A DNA stretch of 5,594 bases from Ignavibacteria bacterium. Lineage in GTDB: Bacteria; Bacteroidota; Ignavibacteria; Tepidaquicellales; Tepidaquicellaceae. Position 1 is the stretch's first letter; each line of letters opens with the position of its first letter. The notes under the pieces were generated by a model. The model searched no databases. It had not been told where the DNA came from and was given only the letters and a program-made list of their open reading frames with translations. Shown here piece after piece: positions 1 through 5,594 of the stretch. The position numbers and the translations under genes were made by a program. Location: contig JAGPCH010000127.1 of NCBI GenBank assembly GCA_018058125.1, forward strand, positions 1-5,594, in the 5' to 3' direction.

Positions 1-13
1 TGTAATATTGATT

Positions 14-27
14 TTAACTATTAACTA
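14..27. repeat. Two-unit heptamer repeat (TTAACTA)x2
   Basis: Two perfect tandem copies of TTAACTA. The reverse complement, TAGTTAA twice, is the same heptamer that builds the array at 1397-1431, so the two arrays flank the 240-1400 gene in opposite orientation: 13 of 14 bases match between the reverse complement of 14-27 and 1401-1414. Heptanucleotide tandem repeats of this kind are known from intergenic regions of other bacteria, notably the STRR repeats of cyanobacteria. A function here is not evident. Confidence 0.6.
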
Positions 28-144
28 AGATACAAAGGATGGTTTTGATATTCAGTGGAAAAGTTAGGGAAAGATTTAATTTATCAGACACATTAAGACT
101 GCCCGAAAACAAAAAAATGTTTTAGTATTCAAATCCGTTTTTAA

Positions 145-170
145 CAGCTTTCAATATTAAGCTGATTTTT
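145..170 (+). terminator. Weak hairpin with T-run (possible terminator)
   Basis: A perfect 6-bp inverted repeat, CAGCTT (145-150) and AAGCTG (159-164), closes an 8-base loop and is followed by A and five Ts (166-170). The shape is that of a weak Rho-independent terminator reading on the plus strand. It could end transcription of a gene lying left of the window, or sit in the leader of the gene starting at 240. The stem is short and has only three G-C pairs, so it may also be chance in A/T-rich DNA. Confidence 0.25.
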
Positions 171-239
171 AAAATCCCGAATATTACATTAATTAAAATT
201 TTCAAACTGTCTTTCCCAAAAAATCATTAAAGATTTATT

Positions 240-1400
240 ATGAAAAAAACAGTTATTATTTTGATTCTTATGATATTTTCTTTTGTAAATGAAAATATTT
301 TTGCTCAGACACCTGCTTATAAACTTACCGCAAAAAACTTTAGTATTTATCCGGAAAATAAATTGATATTTGATATCTGGTTGCAAAGTAATGACACCAC
401 AACTTTTGAATATGCCGGCGGAGAATATAATCTTTACTTTAATCCTGATATTGCAAACGGGGGTTCTTTATCCGTTGTAATTATTGATTCGGAATTACCT
501 GTCAACTTAAGACCTGTGAATCCGGAAATTGTCTGGGATGAAGGTTTTCCCAATGTTATTAAACTTGGTCAGAATGCCTTCCCCGGACCCGGAAACGGAT
601 TCGTGATCCCGGAATTATTTCCGGGTAAATTAATAGCAAGAGTTATTCTGACAACTTCTGCTGCAAGCTTCAAATTAACTCATGGTCGTTTTGGAATAGA
701 TCTTTTTGCAAATCCTGACTGGAATGATTCTCCTCAATCAGTAAATGCTTCAAAGATCTATGCATACTCAAATGGTTCTCTTCAGAATGTTACTACACCG
801 GCAACACATTACGTTAACCCTCCGGGTTTAGGTTATTGCGGTTCAATTTTACAACTAAGACTCCTTGAAGAAGGATTGTACAATGCATCTCTAAACACTT
901 ACAACAGGAAAGACAGCATTACTGTATTTCTCAGAAATGTAAATTCTCCTTACTCAATAGTTGATTCATCAAAAGGTGCAATTGATACTGTAAATTTGTT
1001 CGGAACCTTCTATTTCACAAATGCACCAACAGGAACTTATTATATTGTAATGAAACATTTGAATTCCCTCGAAACATGGGGAATGGATACCATCAGGAAA
1101 AATGATTGTAATGGCATGGGAGAATGGTTTACGAATACTTTTGACTTCTCAACTTCACCGGCAAAGGCATATGGAAATAATCTTGTTTTGAAAGGATCAG
1201 AATATTGCTTTTATAATGGTGATGTGGATCAGAACAGATTGATCAGCTCAGCCGACCTGATCTTTATTCATAACGATCTTCAAAACTTTGTTACAGGATA
1301 CGTTAATACTGACATTAATGGAGATAATATAGTTGACCTTCAGGATCTGCTGATGACAAAGAAAAATTCAGATGATTTTGTAATGGCTATTACACCTTAA
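240..1400 (+). CDS. Secreted protein with cohesin-like N-terminus and C-terminal dockerin-like domain
   Basis: A complete 386-residue exported protein of unknown exact role. Residues 1-22 form a Sec signal peptide (MKK, a hydrophobic run, then F-A before Q23), which supports this start; no Shine-Dalgarno is visible, as usual in Bacteroidota. Residues about 28-190 are beta-rich, with an FDIWL strand and alternating hydrophobic strands that recall cohesin-like or carrier folds; this is a resemblance, not a firm assignment. Residues about 205-325 form a second module with LRNVNSPY (231-238), YYIVMKHLNSLETW (267-280) and AYGNNL (310-315). Residues 326-380 contain two EF-hand-like loops, D328-D330-N332-S336-D339 and D358-N360-D362-D366-D369, the spacing of a type I dockerin, so calcium binding is expected. 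There is no obvious type IX secretion sorting tail; the chain ends in ITP shortly after the second loop. Known relatives occur widely in Ignavibacteria and Bacteroidota as uncharacterised surface or extracellular proteins. The gene stands alone, and its stop codon lies in a heptamer repeat. Confidence 0.85.
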   Translation: MKKTVIILILMIFSFVNENIFAQTPAYKLTAKNFSIYPENKLIFDIWLQSNDTTTFEYAGGEYNLYFNPDIANGGSLSVVIIDSELPVNLRPVNPEIVWDEGFPNVIKLGQNAFPGPGNGFVIPELFPGKLIARVILTTSAASFKLTHGRFGIDLFANPDWNDSPQSVNASKIYAYSNGSLQNVTTPATHYVNPPGLGYCGSILQLRLLEEGLYNASLNTYNRKDSITVFLRNVNSPYSIVDSSKGAIDTVNLFGTFYFTNAPTGTYYIVMKHLNSLETWGMDTIRKNDCNGMGEWFTNTFDFSTSPAKAYGNNLVLKGSEYCFYNGDVDQNRLISSADLIFIHNDLQNFVTGYVNTDINGDNIVDLQDLLMTKKNSDDFVMAITP

Positions 1401-1431
1401 TAGTTAATAGTTAGCAGTTAATAGTTAGTAG
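1397..1431. repeat. Five-unit heptamer tandem array (TTARYAG-like)
   Basis: Five contiguous 7-bp units read TTAATAG, TTAATAG, TTAGCAG, TTAATAG and TTAGTAG. The first unit supplies the TAA stop (1398-1400) of the upstream gene. Because 7 is not a multiple of 3, the TAA and TAG triplets fall in all three forward frames, and the TTA triplets give stops in all three reverse frames, so no reading frame crosses the array. The same heptamer occurs inverted at 14-27. The array may be a dispersed intergenic repeat family; a regulatory role is not shown. Confidence 0.75.
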
Positions 1432-1484
1432 AATAAGAATTTATAATTTATAAATCTTACAGGCATTCTTATAAAAAATTAGCA

Positions 1485-1515
1485 TTTCTTTCCAAGCTCA
1501 TCTTATCTAATTTTG
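1485..1515 (+). promoter_or_regulatory. Bacteroidota-type promoter of the hydroxylase gene
   Basis: TAATTTTG at 1508-1515 is an exact match to the -7 consensus TAnnTTTG of the Bacteroidota primary sigma factor. TTTC at 1485-1488, 19 bases upstream, matches three of four bases of the -33 element TTTG. Transcription would start a few bases after 1515, that is at or next to the ATG at 1520, implying a very short or absent 5' leader. In A/T-rich DNA such a match can arise by chance, but the position just ahead of the gene supports it. Confidence 0.45.
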
Positions 1516-1519
1516 TAAC

Positions 1520-2365
1520 ATGTCACTCGAATTAATTTCCATGATTGTTATTGCAGTTGCCGCCATTCTGATGGTAGCACTGGAAAAACTTTTCCCTTAT
1601 ACTAAAGGTCAGAAGATCTTCCGCGAAGGTTTTTTTAACGACATAATTCTTTATTCTATAGTTCAGAGTTATGTGCTTGGTCTTATAATATTCGGATTTC
1701 TTAACTGGATTCAATTCAATACAAACCTGTATCAGTACAGTCTGATCGGTGACTGGCCCGTATGGACACAGGTACTTTTCTTCGTTGTGACTCACGACTT
1801 CTACATATACTGGTTTCACCGATGGCAGCATAATAATAAATTTCTGTGGCGGACACACGAAGCGCACCATTCTCCGAAGACTGTTGACTGGCTCTCCGGC
1901 GCGCGTTCTCATTCACTTGAGATTTTAATTAACCAGTCTGTTGAATTCGCTCCGATCATTCTTCTTGGAGCTGCACCTGAAGTTGCAATTTACAAAGGCA
2001 TGATAAGCGCGGTATGGGGAATGTTCATTCATTCCAATATAGATGTAAGACTCGGAAAACTTCAGTATTTCATCAACGGACCGGAGCTTCACCGCTGGCA
2101 CCACTCTGATGACGGCGGAAGGGAATTTGAAAATAACTACGGCACTAAATTAGCCGTCTGGGACTGGATCTTCGGAACCGCATTTTTCCCCGATCCAAAC
2201 GTTCGCAAGCCAATAAAATACGGTCTCAGTGATACTCCGGATTATCCGTTATCTATTGAGGATCTTAAATCAGACAAAAAAATACGATCGGTCTTTGTAA
2301 CCGTTTACTATGACATTGTAAGCTATGTAAAACAGCATGTATTTGCTTTCCGGAAGTTTAAGTGA
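1520..2365 (+). CDS. Sterol desaturase / fatty acid hydroxylase superfamily membrane di-iron protein
   Basis: A 281-residue integral membrane oxygenase. The family uses O2 and a histidine-bound di-iron centre to hydroxylate or desaturate lipids such as sterols, fatty acids, sphingolipids or carotenoids; the substrate here cannot be told from sequence. The histidine clusters are all present: H92, H100 and H104 (HDFYIYWFHRWQH), HEAHH at 113-117, H131, H171, and HRWHH at 191-195. Hydrophobic segments at about 5-21, 41-61, 82-100 and 141-170 fit the usual several-pass topology with the histidines facing the cytoplasm. Length is typical for bacterial members and the gene appears intact. Start: the first ATG is used; it has no Shine-Dalgarno and lies 5 bases after a promoter-like TAATTTTG. 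Met8 at 1541 is an alternative if the message is not leaderless. The gene is probably monocistronic: the next gene converges on it 25 bp downstream, so no partner reductase or lipid pathway gene is seen nearby. Confidence 0.9.
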   Translation: MSLELISMIVIAVAAILMVALEKLFPYTKGQKIFREGFFNDIILYSIVQSYVLGLIIFGFLNWIQFNTNLYQYSLIGDWPVWTQVLFFVVTHDFYIYWFHRWQHNNKFLWRTHEAHHSPKTVDWLSGARSHSLEILINQSVEFAPIILLGAAPEVAIYKGMISAVWGMFIHSNIDVRLGKLQYFINGPELHRWHHSDDGGREFENNYGTKLAVWDWIFGTAFFPDPNVRKPIKYGLSDTPDYPLSIEDLKSDKKIRSVFVTVYYDIVSYVKQHVFAFRKFK

Positions 2366-2390
2366 TTTGATATTATAGTAATTCTGTCAG

Positions 2391-3854
2391 CTATTTTAGT
2401 TCGCTGATCTTCTTACCTAACCATGATTCCTTTGAGACAGGTTTATTTTTCTTAAAGAGAATTTGCAGTTCACCGGTGTTAATTTTGTCAGCACTTGTTC
2501 TGATCTTCAGCAAGTATGTATATATCTTCAGATAATTCTTATAATATGTCCCGTGTATATCGGGTATGCCTTTGTGATTTCTTAAGTAATGCCGGAATTT
2601 ATCTATCTCTGAGATAGCCTCTTCATAGCTTTCCATTTCATAATAATTACAAAGTTTCAGAATGGTCGAATCTGAATAATGGAGATAATTAAGACCTTTA
2701 AATCCTTTCAGATATTTTAGCGATCTTTCATATTTTCCATAACTGAAAAATAATTTTGAATAGGAAATTTTTATTTCATCTTCAGAGCTTTCTTCCGGAA
2801 GATATACCGAATACTTTTTAATAAAATTTTCAGTCCACTTTTTCTTGTTTAGAATAATCCCTGTAAGTACATAATTCCGGAAAGTTTTAGCGGGAAACAC
2901 TCCTTTCCTGTCTAAATAAAAACCACCTTGCAGAATTTCTCCATAGAGATCAAACAGCTCGGGACCAAATTTATTCTGTCCCTGATTATGTCTGAGAATA
3001 CAATAAGAAGTCATCAGTTTATAATATTCCGTTATATCATCTTCTTCAAGAGAATTTCCATTGTTTTTCAGTTCATTGAACAATTTTCTTCCCTTGAAAT
3101 AATTGAACTCATTTTCAGGATTCTTGAATATATCATAAAAATAGAAAAGCATTGCAGGTATCTTGAATATATTCAATCCGGTTTTGTCGAGTTTTTTCAG
3201 AAACACATCATCTATATTAAATCTATCAAGAAGTTCGAGTGAAATATTGAACTCATATTTTCTGTGAGTTTGCTCCTGCTGAATGAATTCTATTCCGAAG
3301 AGAAAAAGGTTTTTTAAAAACAGAACCGCCATAATTTCAGAATGCTCGAAATATTTTCTGAATAGATTCTCGGGGATCTTATGCTCCCTTGAGTTATCAA
3401 TGTTCAGTCTTTCAAGCGTGATATTATTCAGAAACTTTGTATCGCTTTCGGGAAATGAATTCAGATAATTCTTTGATTTTCTGTATTGTGAGTTAAAATG
3501 CCTGCCGGTTTTAAGATTATGATAAGCCTTTAAAAGGATCCTGTTTTTTTCAAATGTATCTTCTTTCAGAGTTTTATTGATCAGATATTCTTCTGCAAGT
3601 TTGTATAATTCCGAGAACCTGTTGTCGAGAGTCTGTATGTTGAATGCTTTTCCAGGATAAAGTTTTGAATAGATCTTGCTGAGCGTAATACCTTTGAATC
3701 CGGACTTTCTATAGTTCATAAGCACTCTGAAAAGCGAAGTGTATTTTCTTCCTCTGTTAAAATAAACTGATGAAATGACTTTCCTGAATTCTTTTATGTC
3801 TTTATCTGAGAATGAATCGAAAAGAGAAATGAGTTTATTTTCGGTAATTTTCAT
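2391..3854 (-). CDS. Conserved hypothetical helical protein, Bacteroidota-type, TPR-like C-terminus
   Basis: A 487-residue protein whose function I do not recognise. It has no signal peptide or convincing membrane span, is rich in Lys, Glu, Leu, Phe and Tyr, and should be mostly alpha-helical and cytoplasmic. Two regions resemble a family of uncharacterised proteins common in Bacteroidota and relatives. The first is an N-terminal domain (residues 1-100): a start like 'LISLFDSFSDKDIKEFRKV', then SSVYFNRGRK (28-37), LYPGKAFN (65-72) and SELYKLAEEYL (81-91). The second is a C-terminal helical-repeat stretch with SYGKYERSLKYL (371-382), STILKLCNYYEM (396-407) and FRHYLRNH (420-427), reminiscent of tetratricopeptide helices. 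That fold would suggest a scaffold or protein-binding role, which is inference. The gene runs opposite to both neighbours: tail-to-tail with the hydroxylase gene (25-bp gap) and head-to-head with the gene at 4041. Its A/T content looks higher than that of its neighbours. The start has no Shine-Dalgarno, and a 12-bp repeat copy directly abuts it. Next in-frame Met is residue 46, inside the conserved N-terminal domain, so Met1 is preferred. Confidence 0.8.
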   Translation of the reverse strand: MKITENKLISLFDSFSDKDIKEFRKVISSVYFNRGRKYTSLFRVLMNYRKSGFKGITLSKIYSKLYPGKAFNIQTLDNRFSELYKLAEEYLINKTLKEDTFEKNRILLKAYHNLKTGRHFNSQYRKSKNYLNSFPESDTKFLNNITLERLNIDNSREHKIPENLFRKYFEHSEIMAVLFLKNLFLFGIEFIQQEQTHRKYEFNISLELLDRFNIDDVFLKKLDKTGLNIFKIPAMLFYFYDIFKNPENEFNYFKGRKLFNELKNNGNSLEEDDITEYYKLMTSYCILRHNQGQNKFGPELFDLYGEILQGGFYLDRKGVFPAKTFRNYVLTGIILNKKKWTENFIKKYSVYLPEESSEDEIKISYSKLFFSYGKYERSLKYLKGFKGLNYLHYSDSTILKLCNYYEMESYEEAISEIDKFRHYLRNHKGIPDIHGTYYKNYLKIYTYLLKIRTSADKINTGELQILFKKNKPVSKESWLGKKISELK

Positions 3855-3944
3855 TGGGTAGAATAATGATTTAAATTTTGTCTAATTTAACAACTTTCCG
3901 GATAATTATAAATACACCTCGATGTTTTTATCTGGGTAGAATAA
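3855..3944. repeat. Exact 12-bp direct repeat between divergent genes
   Basis: TGGGTAGAATAA occurs at 3855-3866 and again at 3933-3944, 78 bp apart start to start. The first copy touches the start codon of the minus-strand gene (its leader would end TTATTCTACCCA then ATG). The second copy ends 12 bp upstream of the -33 element proposed for the plus-strand gene. Three consecutive Gs in an otherwise very A/T-rich spacer make chance less likely. The placement would suit a shared operator or a small duplication; neither is shown. Confidence 0.5.
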
Positions 3945-3956
3945 GTCCTGCACTTC

Positions 3957-3988
3957 TTTGCCTGTCTTGTTTAAAATAAATAAATTTG
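3957..3988 (+). promoter_or_regulatory. Bacteroidota-type promoter of the repeat-protein gene
   Basis: TTTG at 3957-3960 and TAAATTTG at 3981-3988 match the Bacteroidota -33 (TTTG) and -7 (TAnnTTTG) elements exactly, with a 20-base spacer inside the accepted range. Transcription would begin near 3992-3996 and give an A/T-rich 5' leader of about 45-50 bases before the ATG at 4041. No Shine-Dalgarno lies in that leader. This is the best promoter match in the window. Confidence 0.6.
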
Positions 3989-4040
3989 CATATTAAAGTA
4001 TTTTTTAAAAATTAATTTAAACACTTAACATTTTAAATTC

Positions 4041-5594
4041 ATGAAAAACATTCTATCTGTTTTTTTTATTGCTTTATTTCTAATAGCTTCTGCGGGTAAC
4101 TCTTTTTCCCAGTGGACATCCAATACTTCCGCTAATACAGTGATAAGCGATCCGACAGGAGATCAGGCAACACCAAAGATCGCTTCTACTTCAGACGGGG
4201 GTTGTTACATAACATGGTTTGATAACCGCGCAGGTTCGTACGCTGTATATCTTCAAAGACTTAATAAATACGGTGTTGCGCTTTTCCCGGCTAACGGGCT
4301 TCTCATAAGCAGCAACACACAAAGTTCATCTCTTCAGGATTTCAATATTGATGTAGATGCATCTGATAATGCCGTGATCGTCTTCACTGATACAAGAAAT
4401 GGTTCGGCATTGAACCCATTTGCATATCTTATCAGCCCGGATGGAGTTTCTCTCTGGGGAGCTAATGGTGTTTCATTAACTGATTCGACTACAATTTCAC
4501 AAAACGTTCCGGTGGTAGCCGCAACATCTGACGGCAATTATGTATTTGCCTGGACCTACTCATCAGGACCGAGAAGAATTGCTTATCAGAAATTAAATTC
4601 AGCCGGTGTCCCGCAATGGGGTGCAGCTCCCGTTAAATTGAGAGGAACAGGGTCGGAAAACTTTGAATATGCAAGACTAATAAAGTCAGATAACGGAAGC
4701 GTTATAATGTGCTGGGATGCATATTCAGGAAACATTGTAACATCATCTTCAATAAAACTTTTTACTCAGAAATTTTCTTCGACCAATGCAAAGCTATGGA
4801 CAGTACCTCAGGATACAGTTCAGAATCTCGGACGAATGGCCGGTATTTCATATATCCCTACTCTTGTACGCGACGGACAGGACGGAGCAGTTTATACCTG
4901 GGTAGATGACAGAGATGTAAATGCAAGACAAAGCGCCTGGGTTCAGAGATTCAATTCTGCAGGAGTCGCGCAGTTTCCGAAAAATGGTTCGGAAGGTTCA
5001 TCGCTTTCTACCAATAATCACTTTTCACCTTCGTCAGCTTTCATGCCTTCCACCGGAGAGACATATACATTCTGGACAGAGACAAACGGCGGACAGACAG
5101 TTGTCGGCGGTTTGTACGGACAAAAATTCAATTCATCAGGAGCTCAGCAATGGGGCAGTGACGGAAAAGAATTCAAATCTCTTGATAATAATCAATTGAG
5201 TTTTATTTCAACTTTTGCATCTGATACTAATATAGTCGTTAGCTATAACGAAGCCATCTTCGGAAGCGGAAATTCACTGATCAAAGCAATGGCTACGGGA
5301 CCTTCATCTGAATTCCACTGGTCAGGCAACATTGTTACATGCGCATCTTTCCTGAGCAGCAAGATCAGAAAACAGGCAACTATAGATCCGGTGTCCGGAA
5401 TGTCCGTAATGACCTGGAGCGACAACCGCTCGGGAAGCGGAGATATACTTGCGCAGAATATAAATCTTGACGGGACGCTTGGCGTACTTTCTCTCAGCGC
5501 TGAATTCGGTATAGAAGCAATGTGGGACGGCGCTGTGCAGGTTCAGGATACAGTAAGATTCTATCTCAGAAACAATTCTTCACCTTATGATATA
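4041..5594 (+). CDS. Secreted eight-repeat beta-propeller-like protein (3' end beyond the window)
   Basis: The first 518 codons of an exported protein, still open at the right edge. Residues 1-23 are a Sec signal peptide (MKN, hydrophobic core, S-F-S before Q24), which fixes the start; no Shine-Dalgarno is present. Residues about 40-481 hold eight repeats averaging 57 residues. The anchor aromatic positions are W59, F115, W171, W225, W287, W345, Y402 and W459. A full unit reads roughly 'dGG-x-x-x-tWxDnR', then 'YxQ+lNxxGxxqWgxxG'; the WxDxR part is complete in units 1 (W59-D61-R63), 5 (W287-R291) and 8 (W459-R463) and eroded in the others. Such periodic, strand-rich units are typical of beta-propeller blades. 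From residue 488 the sequence enters a new module with DTVRFYLRNNSSPY (503-516), matching that of the 386-residue secreted protein at 240-1400. A dockerin-like or other C-terminal domain is therefore expected beyond the window. Function is unknown; surface binding or adhesion is a guess. Confidence 0.85.
   Translation, partial: MKNILSVFFIALFLIASAGNSFSQWTSNTSANTVISDPTGDQATPKIASTSDGGCYITWFDNRAGSYAVYLQRLNKYGVALFPANGLLISSNTQSSSLQDFNIDVDASDNAVIVFTDTRNGSALNPFAYLISPDGVSLWGANGVSLTDSTTISQNVPVVAATSDGNYVFAWTYSSGPRRIAYQKLNSAGVPQWGAAPVKLRGTGSENFEYARLIKSDNGSVIMCWDAYSGNIVTSSSIKLFTQKFSSTNAKLWTVPQDTVQNLGRMAGISYIPTLVRDGQDGAVYTWVDDRDVNARQSAWVQRFNSAGVAQFPKNGSEGSSLSTNNHFSPSSAFMPSTGETYTFWTETNGGQTVVGGLYGQKFNSSGAQQWGSDGKEFKSLDNNQLSFISTFASDTNIVVSYNEAIFGSGNSLIKAMATGPSSEFHWSGNIVTCASFLSSKIRKQATIDPVSGMSVMTWSDNRSGSGDILAQNINLDGTLGVLSLSAEFGIEAMWDGAVQVQDTVRFYLRNNSSPYDI

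Larger units (their letters stand above)
1..239. other. Gene-free upstream region
   Basis: No credible coding region was found in these 239 bases. All three forward frames meet a stop within the first 28 bases, and the reverse frames give only short open stretches, so at most the last few codons of an upstream gene could be present. The region is strongly A/T-rich. It contains a two-unit TTAACTA repeat (14-27) and a hairpin with a T-run (145-170). I searched it for the Bacteroidota-type promoter TAnnTTTG on both strands and found no exact match, so the promoter of the gene starting at 240 is not identified. Confidence 0.7.

Noticed and set aside
106..123. AAAACA / TGTTTT inverted repeat upstream of the first gene
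   Set aside because: A low-complexity A-rich stretch with one G-C pair; not a stable structure.
1433..1472. ATAAGAAT / ATTCTTAT 8-bp inverted repeat around the palindrome ATTTATAAAT, between the first two genes
   Set aside because: Almost entirely A/T with a 24-base loop and no clear T-run immediately after; such pairs are expected by chance in this composition.
1532..1916. Open frames on the minus strand within the hydroxylase gene
   Set aside because: They lie opposite a gene with all family histidine motifs, have no recognisable domains and are shadows of that gene.
2387..2407. TCAGC ... GCTGA inverted repeat across the end of the minus-strand gene, considered as a bidirectional terminator for the converging genes
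   Set aside because: Only 5 bp of perfect stem around an 11-base loop, no T-run on either side, and it overlaps the last codons; too weak to call.
4921..5199. A 92-codon plus-strand frame and other short frames inside the last gene
   Set aside because: The secreted-protein frame runs without interruption from 4041 to the edge with a signal peptide and regular repeats; the other frames are low-complexity by-products.
1..5594. Mobile element, CRISPR array, phage, toxin-antitoxin, tRNA or riboswitch
   Set aside because: No transposase or integrase motifs, no regular spacer-repeat pattern, no small paired ORFs and no tRNA-like cloverleaf were seen on either strand.

Overview
The window looks like a piece of a chromosome from the Bacteroidota/Chlorobi side of the tree, most plausibly an Ignavibacteria-like lineage. 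This is inferred from several things: A/T-rich DNA; secreted proteins with the 'LRNxxSPY' plus dockerin-like C-terminal architecture common in that group; no Shine-Dalgarno sequence before any start; two promoter-like sites of the Bacteroidota TAnnTTTG type; and heptanucleotide tandem repeats between genes. It could not be confirmed by a database search.

Layout, left to right. Bases 1-239 hold no gene, only a short TTAACTA repeat and a hairpin followed by a T-run. A complete secreted protein of 386 residues (240-1400, +) has an N-terminal beta-rich, cohesin-like region and a C-terminal pair of calcium-binding dockerin-like loops. Its stop codon lies inside a five-unit heptamer array (1397-1431). 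A membrane di-iron hydroxylase of the sterol desaturase/fatty acid hydroxylase superfamily follows (1520-2365, +), with a promoter-like site so close that its message may be leaderless. Converging on it, 25 bp away, is an uncharacterised 487-residue helical, probably cytoplasmic protein (2391-3854, -). A 186-bp divergent intergenic region carries an exact 12-bp direct repeat and the best promoter match in the window. A second secreted protein (4041 to the right edge, +, incomplete) is built from eight propeller-like repeats of about 57 residues and then enters the same 'LRNxxSPY' module seen in the first gene.

How the genes relate. The two secreted proteins share a C-terminal module and probably the same cell-surface or extracellular fate. 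They are separated by two genes with no evident link to them, and nothing here looks like one operon: each gene appears to have its own transcription unit. No phage, insertion sequence, CRISPR array, defence system, tRNA or rRNA was seen. The window reads as ordinary chromosome with some poorly characterised protein families; I found no convincing previously undescribed system. The more unusual points are the shared module, the inverted heptamer arrays around gene 1, the regular eight-repeat protein and the 12-bp repeat between the divergent genes.
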